Below, piece by piece: positions 54,601 to 64,000 of a stretch of DNA of 64,000 nt. The number at the start of each line of letters is the position of its first letter. Positions within the stretch are counted from its first letter, which is position 1. A program made the translations under genes and the position numbers. This DNA comes from Platanthera guangdongensis. Its lineage: Eukaryota > Streptophyta > Magnoliopsida > Asparagales > Orchidaceae. The notes beneath the pieces are model-generated. The model had not been told where the DNA came from. It was given only the letters and a program-made list of their open reading frames with translations, and did no database searches. The stretch covers positions 238,010,453 through 238,074,452 of the forward strand of contig CM077158.1 of NCBI GenBank assembly GCA_039583875.1, in the 5' to 3' direction.

Positions 54601-54662
54601 TACTCAAAGTAGACTTAACAGTCTGAGTAAGATCCCCAAGGTCAGCAAGAAAATCTATCCTT

Positions 54663-56198
54663 ATGGGTTCAGGAGTGAACTATAAGGAGCTGGGTGCCAT
54701 GAAGCTTCCCATTTGTAGGAAGGAAGGGTTTAGCATATAGAAGGAGAGGGTTAGGTTGTTTATGGAGGCAGCCGACCATAGGATCTTCATCACAGATTAG
54801 GAAGGGTCTTTCATCCCTATGAAAGTGTCTGTTTTAGATGCAAATGTCCAGACTCCCAAGACATACTTTGGAATTACAAAAGGATGAAGTCATCCTTGCC
54901 ACCATGGACAAGAGGACAAAAAATATCATAGTTAGTGTCATAGATGACCCCACCTTCCAAAACCTGGTTCACTGCAAGACTGCAAAGGAGATGTGGGACA
55001 CACTAGTGGTCTACATGGAGGGAACAAAGGAAGTGAGAGACGATAGGAAGTTCATGCTCAATCAAGACTATGAAGCATTCAGGCAGGGCAAGTCTGATAG
55101 CATGACTGAGTGCTATGAAAGGTTCTTCAAGATTGTTAATGAGCTAAGGACATATGGAAGAGTCTTCAACACTTATGAGACGAATGACAAGTTTCTCAGG
55201 TCTCTAACTAGAGACTGGAATAGTAAAATATGTGTCATCAGAGAGGTGGCAAAGCTAGCTGACACTCCACCAGCAATACTGTTTGAGAAGCTGCTGTCCT
55301 ATGAAATGCAACTGATAGCCAGGAAAGAGGAGGAGAAAGTCAGCAAGTCCCAAGCTAAAGAAAAATATGTGGCCTTTAAAGCTGAAGCCACAAGGAGCAG
55401 AAGGAAGACACCTTCCTCACCAGGGAGGGATGATGAATCTGACTCAGAAAAATTTGATACCAGCACATCATACTACCATATGTCTGATGAAGACCTTGCT
55501 GCCTTCTCCAGGCAGTTCCAGAAATTATGAATAAGAAGCATTGGAGAAGCAGACCCTCCTCCTCATCTCATCCCAAAGAAGACTACTACAAGGGAAGGAA
55601 GAAATCCTCTAAGGAGGACATGTATGGCTCTAAACCCAACAAACATGTTTCTTCTAAAGTGGCTTGCTATTGTTGTAACAAGTCAGGGCATGTAATAGTT
55701 GATTGCCCTGTCAAAAGAAAGGAGTTTGGTGAGAAGAAGGACCACAAGAAAAAGGGCAAGAAGAAGAAATCCTTCATTGCTAAGAAGAAAAGGAGCTGGA
55801 ACGACTCTTCCTCTTCAGAGTCAAAAAAAGAAGAGGATGAGGAAACATACATTGGGTCGTACTCTGCTGAAGTAGAAGTAGAAGAAGCAAACTTCATTGA
55901 GATGCTGGCTGCTATTACTGAAGAAGCTGATGCAAATCATCCTGCTGCCAGGAATGAAGTCAGGGCCCCTCTATCACAGTTAGATGGTGATACAGAGGTG
56001 GATGAAGAAAAAAGAGAAGACAGTTGCTACTATGGACTAATGGCTATGTTAGATGAAGAGTCCAACTAGGAACAACCTGGTCAACCAAAGGTACATTCTC
56101 AGTTCAGCCACTCTACTGAAACTGGCTATGAAACCTATCCTGATTCAGATGCATCTAAATCCTGTGATGAAGATGGGTCTGAATTAGAGAAAGTTATC
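54663..56198 (+). pseudogene. Copia-3 gag, N-terminal and central part
   Basis: Start MGSGVNYKELGAMKLPICRK, with TAG at two sites (SI*KERV, TD*EGSF) and a frameshift near 54830-54860. The capsid core reads VILATMDKRTKNIIVSVIDD, CKTAKEMWDTLVVYMEGTKE and ECYERFFKIVNELRTYGRVF. One base is missing at 55527 (FQKL/MNKKHW). The zinc knuckle CYCCNKSGHVIVDC (55665-55706) lies in a Lys-rich region, then an acidic part follows, TAG at about 56067-56069, and EQPGQPKVHSQFSHST up to the LARD insertion. The gag continues at 63515. Confidence 0.8.
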
Positions 56199-58115
56199 TG
56201 TACAACCCTGTAGCCGGGCGAGTGGGACCCTCCCCAAAAAGCAACCTAGGGGCGTGTTGTGGGCGAAGAGTCGGTGCGACCCCGTTTGAGGACGTGCGGG
56301 TCCTCGTGCGTGCGTGCGGGGGTTTTATGTGCGCATGCTTAGAATATATATATATAATATTATATAATATATGTATTATTATGTTATATAATATATATTA
56401 TTATATTATATAATTTATATGAAATTGGATAAAAGGGGGGATGAGATGAGATCAGGGGGTGGGATTGGGTTCAGCAGGGGGTGGGGCCGGGTACAAAAGA
56501 AAAGCAAAAAAAGAAATAGAAAAGAGAGGGGGGCTTGGGGGCACGGCACAGCAGGGAAAAAAAGAAGAAATGGAAACCGGGGAAGAAGAAAAAGGGGGAG
56601 CCCTAGCCCGTCGGTCCTGGAGCCCAGCCGCCGCCGCCGCCCCTTCCCCTCCCTCTCCCGTCGCCGGCAAAGCAGCGTCGCCGCCGCCACCTCCCTCTCT
56701 CACCCTCGGCCTGGAGCAGCAAGGGATCGCTCGCCCCCTCCCTTTCTCACCCTCGGCCAAGCAGTGCAGCCGCCGCCGCCCCTTCCCCGCCCTCTCCCGT
56801 TGCCGGCAAAGTGGGAGCCGGCCGCCCCCCTTTTCCCCTCTCTCCCGTCGCCGGCAAAACAGCAGCCTGGGCGAGGCTCGGCCTAGAGCGAGGCTCGGCC
56901 TGGAGCGAGGCTCAGCCTGGAGCGAGGCTCGGCCTGGAGCGAGGCTCGGCCTGGAGCGAGGCTCGGCCTGGAGCGAGGCTCGGCCTGGAGCAAGGCTCGG
57001 CCTAGAGTGGAGATCGACCGCCGACGCAGCCGCAAGCAGCGGAATCGACCCTGAGCTCCTCTCCTGCCCCCGCCACCAAGCACGCGACAAGGGTAACGAT
57101 GTTTCTACTTGGGCAGGTGAAGCCCTCAATTTACATATTTGCATGGAAGCCCCTCTCCACCAACGGGTGGGGGGAAGGGAGCTCCCCGACGGGTTGACGT
57201 GTACGTCCCCGCAGTTAATTGCGTTAGTACCCGGAAGCGTGAGTACGAGTTTAGGCATGTTGTGTGAAGCCCATCCGGACGTGTGAGCCGGATTGGTGAT
57301 GTTCTGGGGTCCCCGGAGAAGACTCCGAGTAAGTTGTTTATTGGCCGTTTGCGGGGAATGCGCCCCGTAGCCCCCAAGAAGGGGTGTGCGCAATATGTTT
57401 GGCCCACTTATATTAGCCGACCGATGACTAGTTGGCCGCCGCTCGTCGAGACGTTGGCGTACAGGTGTTGCAGTACCAGGCGGGGAGTAGCAGGCTTAAG
57501 CCCAAGCTTGTGCTGACCCTCGAAGGCCTTTTTATTTATATTTCTGGCCTGCGTGCCGAGTATGGAATTTATATTCCTGTAATATTTTTTCATACATGTG
57601 ATGCTCTGTGGATATGTAGTTTACTCCTGTCTTGGGCGAGCGGCGTGTTCGTGAACCGCTCCCCCGTGTGGGCCCCGAGGTATAGATGCCGGGAAGCCCC
57701 TGATGGCCCGTTGCTATCCTTTCAGAGTAGCGGAGTTCCGCTATTAGCGGCCCAATTGGGGCTGCGTAGAGTAGGGTTGCTTGGCGGTTTTGTGCCAATA
57801 GTAAGGCGGGCGGGGGACATTTTACATAGATCCGAGGTGACACCTCTAGTTTGGCAGTGGATCTGGAGATCCTCCTTAGATGTTCCAGTTGGCCAAGAGA
57901 GCCCTCCGAAGGTGTCTTAGCTCAGCTCTTGTCTTGGGAGGGGAAGAGTTAGTTAGTATTCCGGGTATGCGGCGGGTCCTCCACGCTGAGACCTTGGGTC
58001 TGTCCCTTGTGTTCCTAGTCTTGTTCCTAGATCGTTCGCTTGAGGGTAGTAGGTGCGCGGTCACCCCTTCCCCAAGGGTCAAACTCCACAGGAGACCGGA
58101 TTTCCGGTTTCAACA
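56199..58115 (+). repeat. LARD 5' LTR
   Basis: Order: conserved start, an AT block of alternating ta (56344-56414), a GC-rich purine and CCG-rich stretch, a 17-bp minisatellite (ggagcgaggctcggcct, eight units, about 56871-57006), and then long ordinary sequence to the end. Open frames of up to 313 codons in the GC part have no domain and occur on both strands. Confidence 0.85.
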
Positions 58116-58135
58116 TTTTGGTGCGGTGAGCGTGG
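58116..58135 (+). other. LARD primer binding site
   Basis: TTTTGGTGCGGTGAGCGTGG follows LTR end CAACA directly. It shares the GTGCGGTGAGCGTGG core with the Tat element (19863-19883) and with 2458-2478. Confidence 0.75.
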
Positions 58136-58423
58136 AGAGTGACCAGCACAGAAGAACTCAGGCTAACATCATAGCAATAGAAGTGGAACCAGGTGACGAC
58201 CAGGGTCGTGCGCTGACACTTTGTGTGAAAGGTCTTCATACCCGGAGTCGGCCCATCCTATAGATGTTGTTGGAATCCCATAACACTCGTGGTAGGATTT
58301 GCACCTATTTGAAGCGCTCTTTTCTTTTAGGTATGTAAGTGGTGCTTTGATTTTTAATAAGAGTTCTTTAAACACGCCAATACTATTGCAATGATCTCGC
58401 ATGAAGAAGTGAATTTGGACCCC
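58136..58423 (+). other. LARD leader
   Basis: Untranslated sequence with no gag start. It leads straight into the repeat array. Confidence 0.5.
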
Positions 58424-60249
58424 AAGCAGATCCCGCTGTCAGGCTCTCACCTAGCTGGCAGGGCTGGAAGTCACTCGGTGTCATCTGTGGGCCTCGAGCA
58501 GATCCCGCTGTCAGGCTCTCACCTAGTTGGCAGGGCTGGAAGTCACTCGATGGTGGTAGAAGTTTTGGACCCCGAGCAGATCCCGCTTTCAGGCTCTCAC
58601 CTAGCTGGCAGGGCTGGAAGTCACTCGGTGTCATCCGTGGGCCTCGAGCAGATCCCGCTGTCAGGCTCTCACCTAGCTGGCAGGGCTGGAAGTCACTCGA
58701 TGGTGGTAGTAGTTTTGGACCCCGAGCAGATCCCGCTGTCAGGCTCTCACCTAACTGGCAGGGCTGGAAGTCACTCGGTGTCATCCGTGGGCCTCGAGCA
58801 GATCCCGCTGTCAGGCTCTCACCTAGCTGGCAGGGCTGGAAGTCAATCGATGCTGGTAGTAGTTTTAGACCCCGAGCAGATCCCGCTGTTAGGCTCTCAC
58901 CTAGCTGGCAGGGCTGGAAGTCACTCGGTGTCATCCATGGGCCTCGAGCAGATCCCGCTGTCAGGCTCTCACCTAGCTGGCAGGGCTGGAAGTCACTCGA
59001 TGGTGGTAGTAGTTTTGGACCCCGAGCAGATCCCACTGTCAGGCTCTCACCTAGCTGGCATGGCTGGAAGTCACTCGGTGTCATCCGTGGGCCTCGAGCA
59101 GATCCCGCTGTCAGGCTCTCACCTAGCTGGCAGGGCTGAAAGTCACTCGATGGTGGTAGTAGTTTTGGACCCCGAGCAGATCCCGCTGTCAGGCTCTCAC
59201 CTAGCTGGCAGGGCTGGAAGTCACTCGGTGTCATCCGTGGGCCTCGAGCAGATCCCGCTGTCAGGCTCTCACCTAGCTGGCAGGGCTGGAAGTCACTCGA
59301 TGTTGGTAGTAGTTTTGGACCCCGAGCAGATCCCGCTGTCAGGCTCTCACCTAGCTGGCAGGGCTGGAAGTCACTCGGTGTCATCCGTGGGCCTCGAGCA
59401 GATCCCGCTGTCAGGCTCTCACCTAGCTGGCAGGGCTGGAAGTCACTCGATGGTGGTAGTAGTTTTGGACCCCGAGCAGATCTCGCTGTTAGGCTCTCAC
59501 CTAGCTGGCAGGGCTGGAAGTCACTTGGTGTCATCCGTGGGCCTTGAGCAGATCCCGCTGTCAGGCTCTCACCTAGATGACAGGGCTGGAAGTTACTCGA
59601 TGGTGGTAGTAGTTTTGGACCCCGAACAGATCCCGCTGTCAGGCTCTCACCTAGCTGGCAGGGCTGGAAGTCACTCGGTGTCATCCGTGGGCCTCGAGCA
59701 GATCCCACTGTCAGGCTCTCACCTAGCTGGCAGGGCTGAAAGTCACTCGATGGTGGTAGTAGTTTTGGACCCCGAGCAGATCCCGCTGTCAGGCTCTCAC
59801 CTAGCTGGCAGGGCTGGAAGTCACTCGGTGTCATCCGTGGGCCTCGAGCAGATCCCGCTGTCAGGCTCTCACCTAGCTGGCAGGGCCGGAAGTCACTCGA
59901 TGGTGGTAGTAGTTTTGGACCCCGAGCAGATCCCGCTGTCAGGCTCTCACCTAGCTGGCAGGGCTGGAAGTCACTCGGTGTCATCCGTGGGCCTCGAGCA
60001 GATCCCGCTGTCAGGCTCTCACCTAGCTGGCAGGGCTGGAAGTCACTCGATGGTGGTATTAGTTTTGGACCCCGAGCAGATCCCGCTGTCAGGCTCTCAC
60101 CTAGCTGGCAGGGCTGGAAGTCACTCGGTGTCATCCGTGGGCCTCGAGCAGATCCCGCTGTCAGGCTCTCACCTAACTGGTAGGGCTGGAAGTCACTCGA
60201 TGGTGGTAGTAGTTTTGGACCCCGAGCAGATCCCGCTGTCAGGCTCTCA
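58424..60249. repeat. 150-bp higher-order satellite array (72 + 78 bp dimers), about 12 copies
   Basis: Two monomers alternate. They share about 54 bp (gcagatcccgctgtcaggct to ggaagtcactcg). Their tails differ: gtgtcatccgtgggcctc (18 bp) versus atggtggtagtagttttgga plus cccc (24 bp). The dimer repeats at exactly 150 bp (for example the gtgtcatcc word at about 58628, 58778 and 58928). Both strands are open for more than 600 codons because 150 is divisible by three. I treat neither as a gene. Confidence 0.95.
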
Positions 60250-61330
60250 TTAGCTGGCAGGGCTGTAGGCACACCTGGGGGTAAGGGACCCCGAGTGCTG
60301 CTCGGCCCCGGGTAGACTCGCTGTCAGGCTCTTACTAGCTGGCTGGGCTGTAGGCACACCTGGGGGGTAAGGGAGAGAGTTTGGAGTTTGGAGAGAGAGT
60401 TTGGATAATTTGCAGGACCCTGAGTGATGCTCGGCCCCGGGTAGACTCGCTGTAAGGCTCTCACTAGCTGGCAGGGCTGTAGGCACACCTGGGGGGTAAG
60501 GGAGAGAGTTTGGAGTTTGGAGAGAGAGTTTGGATATTTCGCAGGACCCCGAGTGATGCTCGGCCCCGGGTAGACTCGCTGTCAGGCTCCCACTAGCTGG
60601 CAGGGCTGTAGGCACACCTGGGGGGTAAGGGAGAGAGTTTGGAGTTTGGAGAGAGAGTTTGGATATTTTGCAGGACCCCGAGTGATGCTCGGCCCCGGGT
60701 AGACTCGCTGTCAGGCTCTCACTAGCTGGCAGGGCTGTAGGCACACCTGGGGGGTAAGGGAGAGAGTTTGGAGTTTGAAGAGAGAGTTTGGATATTGCGC
60801 AGGACCCCGAGTGATGCTCGGCCCCGGGTAGACTCGCTGTCAGGATCCCACTAGCTGGCAGGGCTGTAGGCACACCTGGGGGGTAAGGGAGAGAGTTTGG
60901 AGTTTGGAGAGAGAGTTTGGATATTTTGCAGGACCCCGAGTGATGCTCGGCCCCGGGTAGACTCGCTGTCAGGCTCCCACTAGCTGGCAGGGCTGTAGGC
61001 ACACCTGGGGGGTAAGGGAGAGAGTTTGGAGTTTGGAGAGAGAGTTTGGATATTTTGCAGGACCCCGAGTGATGCTCGGCCCCGGGTAGACTCGTTGTCA
61101 GGCTCTCATTAGCTGGCAGGGCTGTAGGCACACTTGGGGGGAAAAGGTTGGTTCGTGGAGACTTTTTGCAGGACCCCGAGTGATGCTCGGCCCCGGGTAG
61201 ACCCGCTGCCTGGCTCCTACTAGCTGGCAGGTCCGTAGGCTCGCCTGGGTGGTAAGGGACCCCGAGTGCTGCTCGGCCCCGGGTAGACTCGCTGCTCAGG
61301 CTCTCATTAGCTGGCAGGGCTGTAGGCACA
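60250..61330. repeat. 129-bp satellite array related to the Tat 113-bp satellite
   Basis: The unit-marking word gcaggaccc occurs at 60412, 60541, 60670, 60799, 60928 and 61057 (period 129 bp), then at 61168 (111 bp). Each unit contains ctcggccccgggtagactcg and ctagctggcagg, also present in the 113-bp Tat array read on its pol strand, and a gagagagtttgg tract. A 359-codon open frame on the minus strand follows from the period being divisible by three. Confidence 0.92.
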
Positions 61331-61632
61331 CCTGGGGGGAAAGGATTAGCTCAGCGTGTACAAGAGGATACAGAGGATACGACTTTGTTGTTTCGCGATA
61401 TCACGAGAAATTGTATACTCGTTGTAAGTAATGGTATAAGAACAATTCAATAGCAGTGAGACAGAGGGTATCAGGTGATTCAAAAGGATCAGAAAGGTCA
61501 TGGAGAGAGTGATGCTCCAAGCGCGGATTTCAGTTTCTCTCAATTTTTTTTGGGTCGACTCCCACTCGCCGGATACGTTGGGTTGGATGATTCTTTCCGA
61601 GCTTGTGCCAAGCTCGAAAAGAGCGGGGATTG
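61331..61632 (+). other. LARD tail and polypurine tract
   Basis: Non-coding tail ending in CTCGAAAAGAGCGGGGATTG (61613-61632) directly before the 3' LTR. Confidence 0.7.
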
Positions 61633-63509
61633 TGTACAACCACATAGCCGGGCGAGTGGGACCCTCCCCAAAAAGCAGCCTAGGGGCGTGTTGTGGGCGA
61701 CGAGTCGGTGCGACCCCGTTTGAGGACGTGTGGGTCCTCGTGCGTGAGTGCGGGGGTTTTATGTGCGCGTGCTTAAAAATATATATATATATAATATTAT
61801 ATAATATATGTATTATTATGTTATATAATATATATATTATTATATTATATAATTTATATGAAATTGGATAAAAAGGGGGGGATGAGATGAGATCAGGGGG
61901 TGGGATCGGGTTCAGCAGGGGGTGGGGCCGGGTACAAAAGAAAAGCAAAAAAAGAAATAGAAAAGAGAGGGGGGCTTGGGGGCACGACACAGCAGGGAAA
62001 AAAAGAAGAAATGGAAGCCGGGGAAGAAGAAAAAGGGGGAGCCCTAGCCCGTCGGTCCTGGAGCTCAGCCGCCGCCGCCGCCCCTTCCCCGCCCTCTCCC
62101 GTCGCCGGCAAAGCAGCGCCGCCGCCGCCCCCTCCCTCTCTCACCCTCGGCCTGGAGCAGCAAGGGGTCTCCCGCCCCCTCCCTTTCTCACCCACGGCCA
62201 AGCAGTGCAGCCGCCGCCGCCCCTTCCCCGCCCTCTCCCGTCACCGGCAAAGCGGGAGCCGGCCGCCCCCCCTTTTCCACTCTCTCCCGTCGCCGGCAAA
62301 ACAGCAGCCCGGGCGAGGCTCAGCCTGGAGCGAGACTCGGCCTTGAGCGAGGCTCGGCCTGGAGCGAGGCTCGGCCTGGAGCGAGGCTCGACCTAGAGTG
62401 GCGATCGACCGCCGACGCGGCCGCACGCATCGGAATCGACCCGGAGCTCCTCTCCTGCCCCCGCCGCCAAGCACGTGACAAGGGTAACGATGTTTCTACT
62501 TGGGCAGGTGAAGCCCTCAGTTTACATATTTGCATGGAAGCCCCTCTCCACCAACGGGTGGGGGGAAGGGAGCTCCCCGACGGGTTGACGTGTACGTCCC
62601 CGCAGTTAATTGCATTAGTACCCGGAAGCGTGAGTACGAGTTTAGGCATGTTGTGTGAAGCCCATCCGGACGTGTGAGCCGGATTGGTGATGTTCTGGGG
62701 TCCCCGAAGAAGACTCCGAGGAAGTTGTTTATTGGCAGTTTGCGGGGAATGCGCCCCGTAGCCCCCAAGAAGGGGTGTGCGCAATATGTTTGGCCCACTT
62801 ATATTAGCCGACCGATGTCTAGTTGGTCGCCGCTCGTCGAGACGTTGGCGTACAGGTGTTGCAGTACCAGGCGGGGAGTAGCGGGCTTAAGCCCAAGCTT
62901 GTGCTGGCCCTCGAAGGCCTTTTTGTTTATATTTCCGGCCTGCGTGCCGAGTATGGAATTTATATTCCTGTAATATTTTTTCATACATGTGATGCTCTGT
63001 GGATATGTAGTTTACTCCTCCTATCTTGGGCGAGCGGCGTGTTCGTGAACCGCTCCCCCGTGTGGGCCCTGAGGTATAGATGCCGGGAAGCCCCTGATGG
63101 CCCGTTGCTATCCTTTCAGAGTAGCGGAGTTCCGCTATTAGCGGCCCAATTGGGGTTGCGTAGAGTAGGGCTGCTTGGCGGTTTTGTGACAATAGTAAGG
63201 CGGGCGGGGGACATTTTACATAGACCCGAGGTGGCACCTCTAGTTTGGGAGTGAATCTGTAGATCCTCCTTAGATGTTCCGGTCGGCCAAGAGAGCCCTC
63301 CGAAGGTGCCTTAGCTCAGCCCTTGGCTTGGGAGGGGAAGAGTTAGTTAGTCTTCCGGGTATGCGGCGGGTCCTCCACGCTGAGACCTTGGGTATGTCCC
63401 TTGTGTTCCTAGTCTTGTGCCTAGATCGTTCGCTTGAGGGTAGTAGGTGCGCGGTCACCCCTTCCCCAAGGGTCGAACTCCACGGGAGACCGGATTTCCG
63501 GTTTCAACA
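61633..63509 (+). repeat. LARD 3' LTR
   Basis: Matches 56199-58115 closely, with fewer units (about five) of the 17-bp minisatellite near 62311-62396, which explains most of the 40-bp length difference. Confidence 0.85.
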
Positions 63510-63514
63510 TTATC

Positions 63515-64000
63515 AATTCAGTTATTGACAAGTATGTTGTCTTGCTGAATGCTTTCAAGAAAATCAAGCTGATGGCTAAGAAGCAAGATAAGGAAATTGC
63601 TTCCCTTCAGTTTGTTGCTTCCCAGCATGCTGATTCAACTTCACTACTTGATCAGAAATTGAAAGAGATCAGTGAGCTGGAGACTATTTCTTTCATTCAG
63701 ATATGTACCATTGAGTACCAGGAAAATAGAATAAGGGACTTGGAAATGCTGCTGGAGAGAAAGAAGAGAATGGTGGCTAGCTATTCAAAGCCCAGTACAG
63801 TGTTTACCTTGATAGACACCGTCTCTTCCCAAAATGGTAAGAATGGGTTGGGTTTCAAAGGAAGCACTAGTGTTGCCAATCACAAAAGGAAGGGCAAGGC
63901 TCCAGTGCAGCCACTATCCTTCAAGCCTCATATTCCTTTCAGGAGAGTTCTGCTACCTTCTAACAGGTATGATCAACATAGTATCCATGGTCACTGTAAG
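63515..64000 (+). pseudogene. Copia-3 gag, continuation (cut by window end)
   Basis: Open frame NSVIDKYVVLLNAFKKIKLM, then ISELETISFIQICTIEYQEN and RIRDLEMLLERKKRMVASYS: a coiled coil homologous to copia-2 gag at 30640-30930. A Lys-rich linker follows. No stop is seen in this part. The second zinc knuckle, if any, lies outside the window. Confidence 0.8.

Larger units (their letters stand above)
56199..63509 (+). mobile_element. LARD: 7.3-kb gene-free gypsy derivative packed with satellite repeats
   Basis: LTRs 56199-58115 (1,917 bp) and 61633-63509 (1,877 bp) start TGTACAACC and end TTTCAACA. The target duplication is ttatc (56194-56198, 63510-63514). Primer site 58116-58135, polypurine tract 61613-61632. 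Of the 3,517-bp interior, 58424-61330 is tandem repeat and the rest is leader and tail. There is no gag or pol. Ends, primer site and polypurine tract match those of the Tat element at 7945-20197. Confidence 0.92.
46098..64000 (+). mobile_element. Copia-3: SIRE-type Ty1/copia element with two nested insertions, runs off the window
   Basis: 5' LTR 46098-54581 (interrupted 46863-53020), primer site 54582-54600, gag 54663-56198 continuing at 63515. Removing the two insertions (duplications attgc and ttatc) restores a continuous LTR and a continuous gag reading (ELEKV-INSVIDKY). It is a relative of copia-2: same LTR start, same gag coiled coil, same kind of LTR end. Confidence 0.85.

Noticed and set aside
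56452..57393. Open frames of 275-313 codons in the LARD LTR
   Set aside because: GC-rich low-complexity translation on both strands, partly from the 17-bp minisatellite. The second LTR does not preserve the frames.
1..64000. Host protein-coding genes, tRNA, rRNA or snRNA genes
   Set aside because: I looked for non-transposon domains and for conserved RNA gene sequences and saw none. tRNA-like words are only primer binding sites.

Overview
The window looks like a piece of intergenic heterochromatin from a plant (angiosperm) nuclear genome with many transposable elements. Essentially everything recognisable is LTR retrotransposon: Ty1/copia and Ty3/gypsy proteins of plant lineages, primer sites of the plant initiator-Met tRNA type (TGGTATCAGAG), miniature TRIM elements, a foldback MITE and satellite-like arrays. 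I found no host gene, tRNA, rRNA or CRISPR array. I do not name a species.

Layout. 1-2205: a cluster of two TRIM families (A and B), with a copia reverse transcriptase fragment lying between two TRIM-A LTRs. 2206-4779: a gypsy gag start and a long LTR (- strand) whose U3 is a GC-rich palindromic array. 4780-6732: copia gag-protease and 5' LTR (- strand). 6742-7604: a foldback element and a GATC-rich hairpin cluster. 7605-7944: a copia RT remnant. 7945-20197: a Tat-lineage gypsy element on the - strand (gag, PR, RT, RNase H, second RNase H, IN, all with stops and frameshifts). It carries two antisense genes on the + strand, each with its own TATA box, and a 113-bp satellite array between pol and the antisense genes. 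20267-20587: an opposite-strand block of the same satellite. 20588-30445: a copia element (C1, - strand) split by a young non-autonomous LTR element (E2, 22927-28208, TSD catcc) that has a 939-residue ORF and no polymerase. 30446-39431: a SIRE-type copia (copia-2, + strand) with an env-like ORF and a 2-kb LTR, abutting copia-4 (39432-42148, - strand). 42491-45780: a gypsy LTR and gag (+ strand). 46098-64000: a second SIRE-type copia (copia-3, + strand, running off the window). Its 5' LTR is split by a gag-only gypsy element (TR-GAG, 46863-53020, TSD attgc), and its gag is split by a 7.3-kb element with no genes (LARD, 56199-63509, TSD ttatc) whose interior is mostly satellite repeats.

How the parts relate. 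The LARD shares its LTR start (TGTACAACC), its polypurine tract and its primer-site type with the Tat element. Its internal satellites share a core with the Tat 3' untranslated array, in the same orientation relative to transcription. The simplest reading is that the LARD is a coding-deleted derivative moved by Tat-type proteins. E2, TR-GAG and the TRIMs are likewise parasites of autonomous partners.

The most unusual signal crosses families. Most of the LTRs here carry their own amplified short, CpG-containing palindrome or hairpin motif in U3, usually just upstream of the TATA box. The strongest case is copia-2: the 10-bp palindrome GTGTCGACAC occurs about 27 times in its LTR and about 12 times before the TATA box of its env-like ORF.
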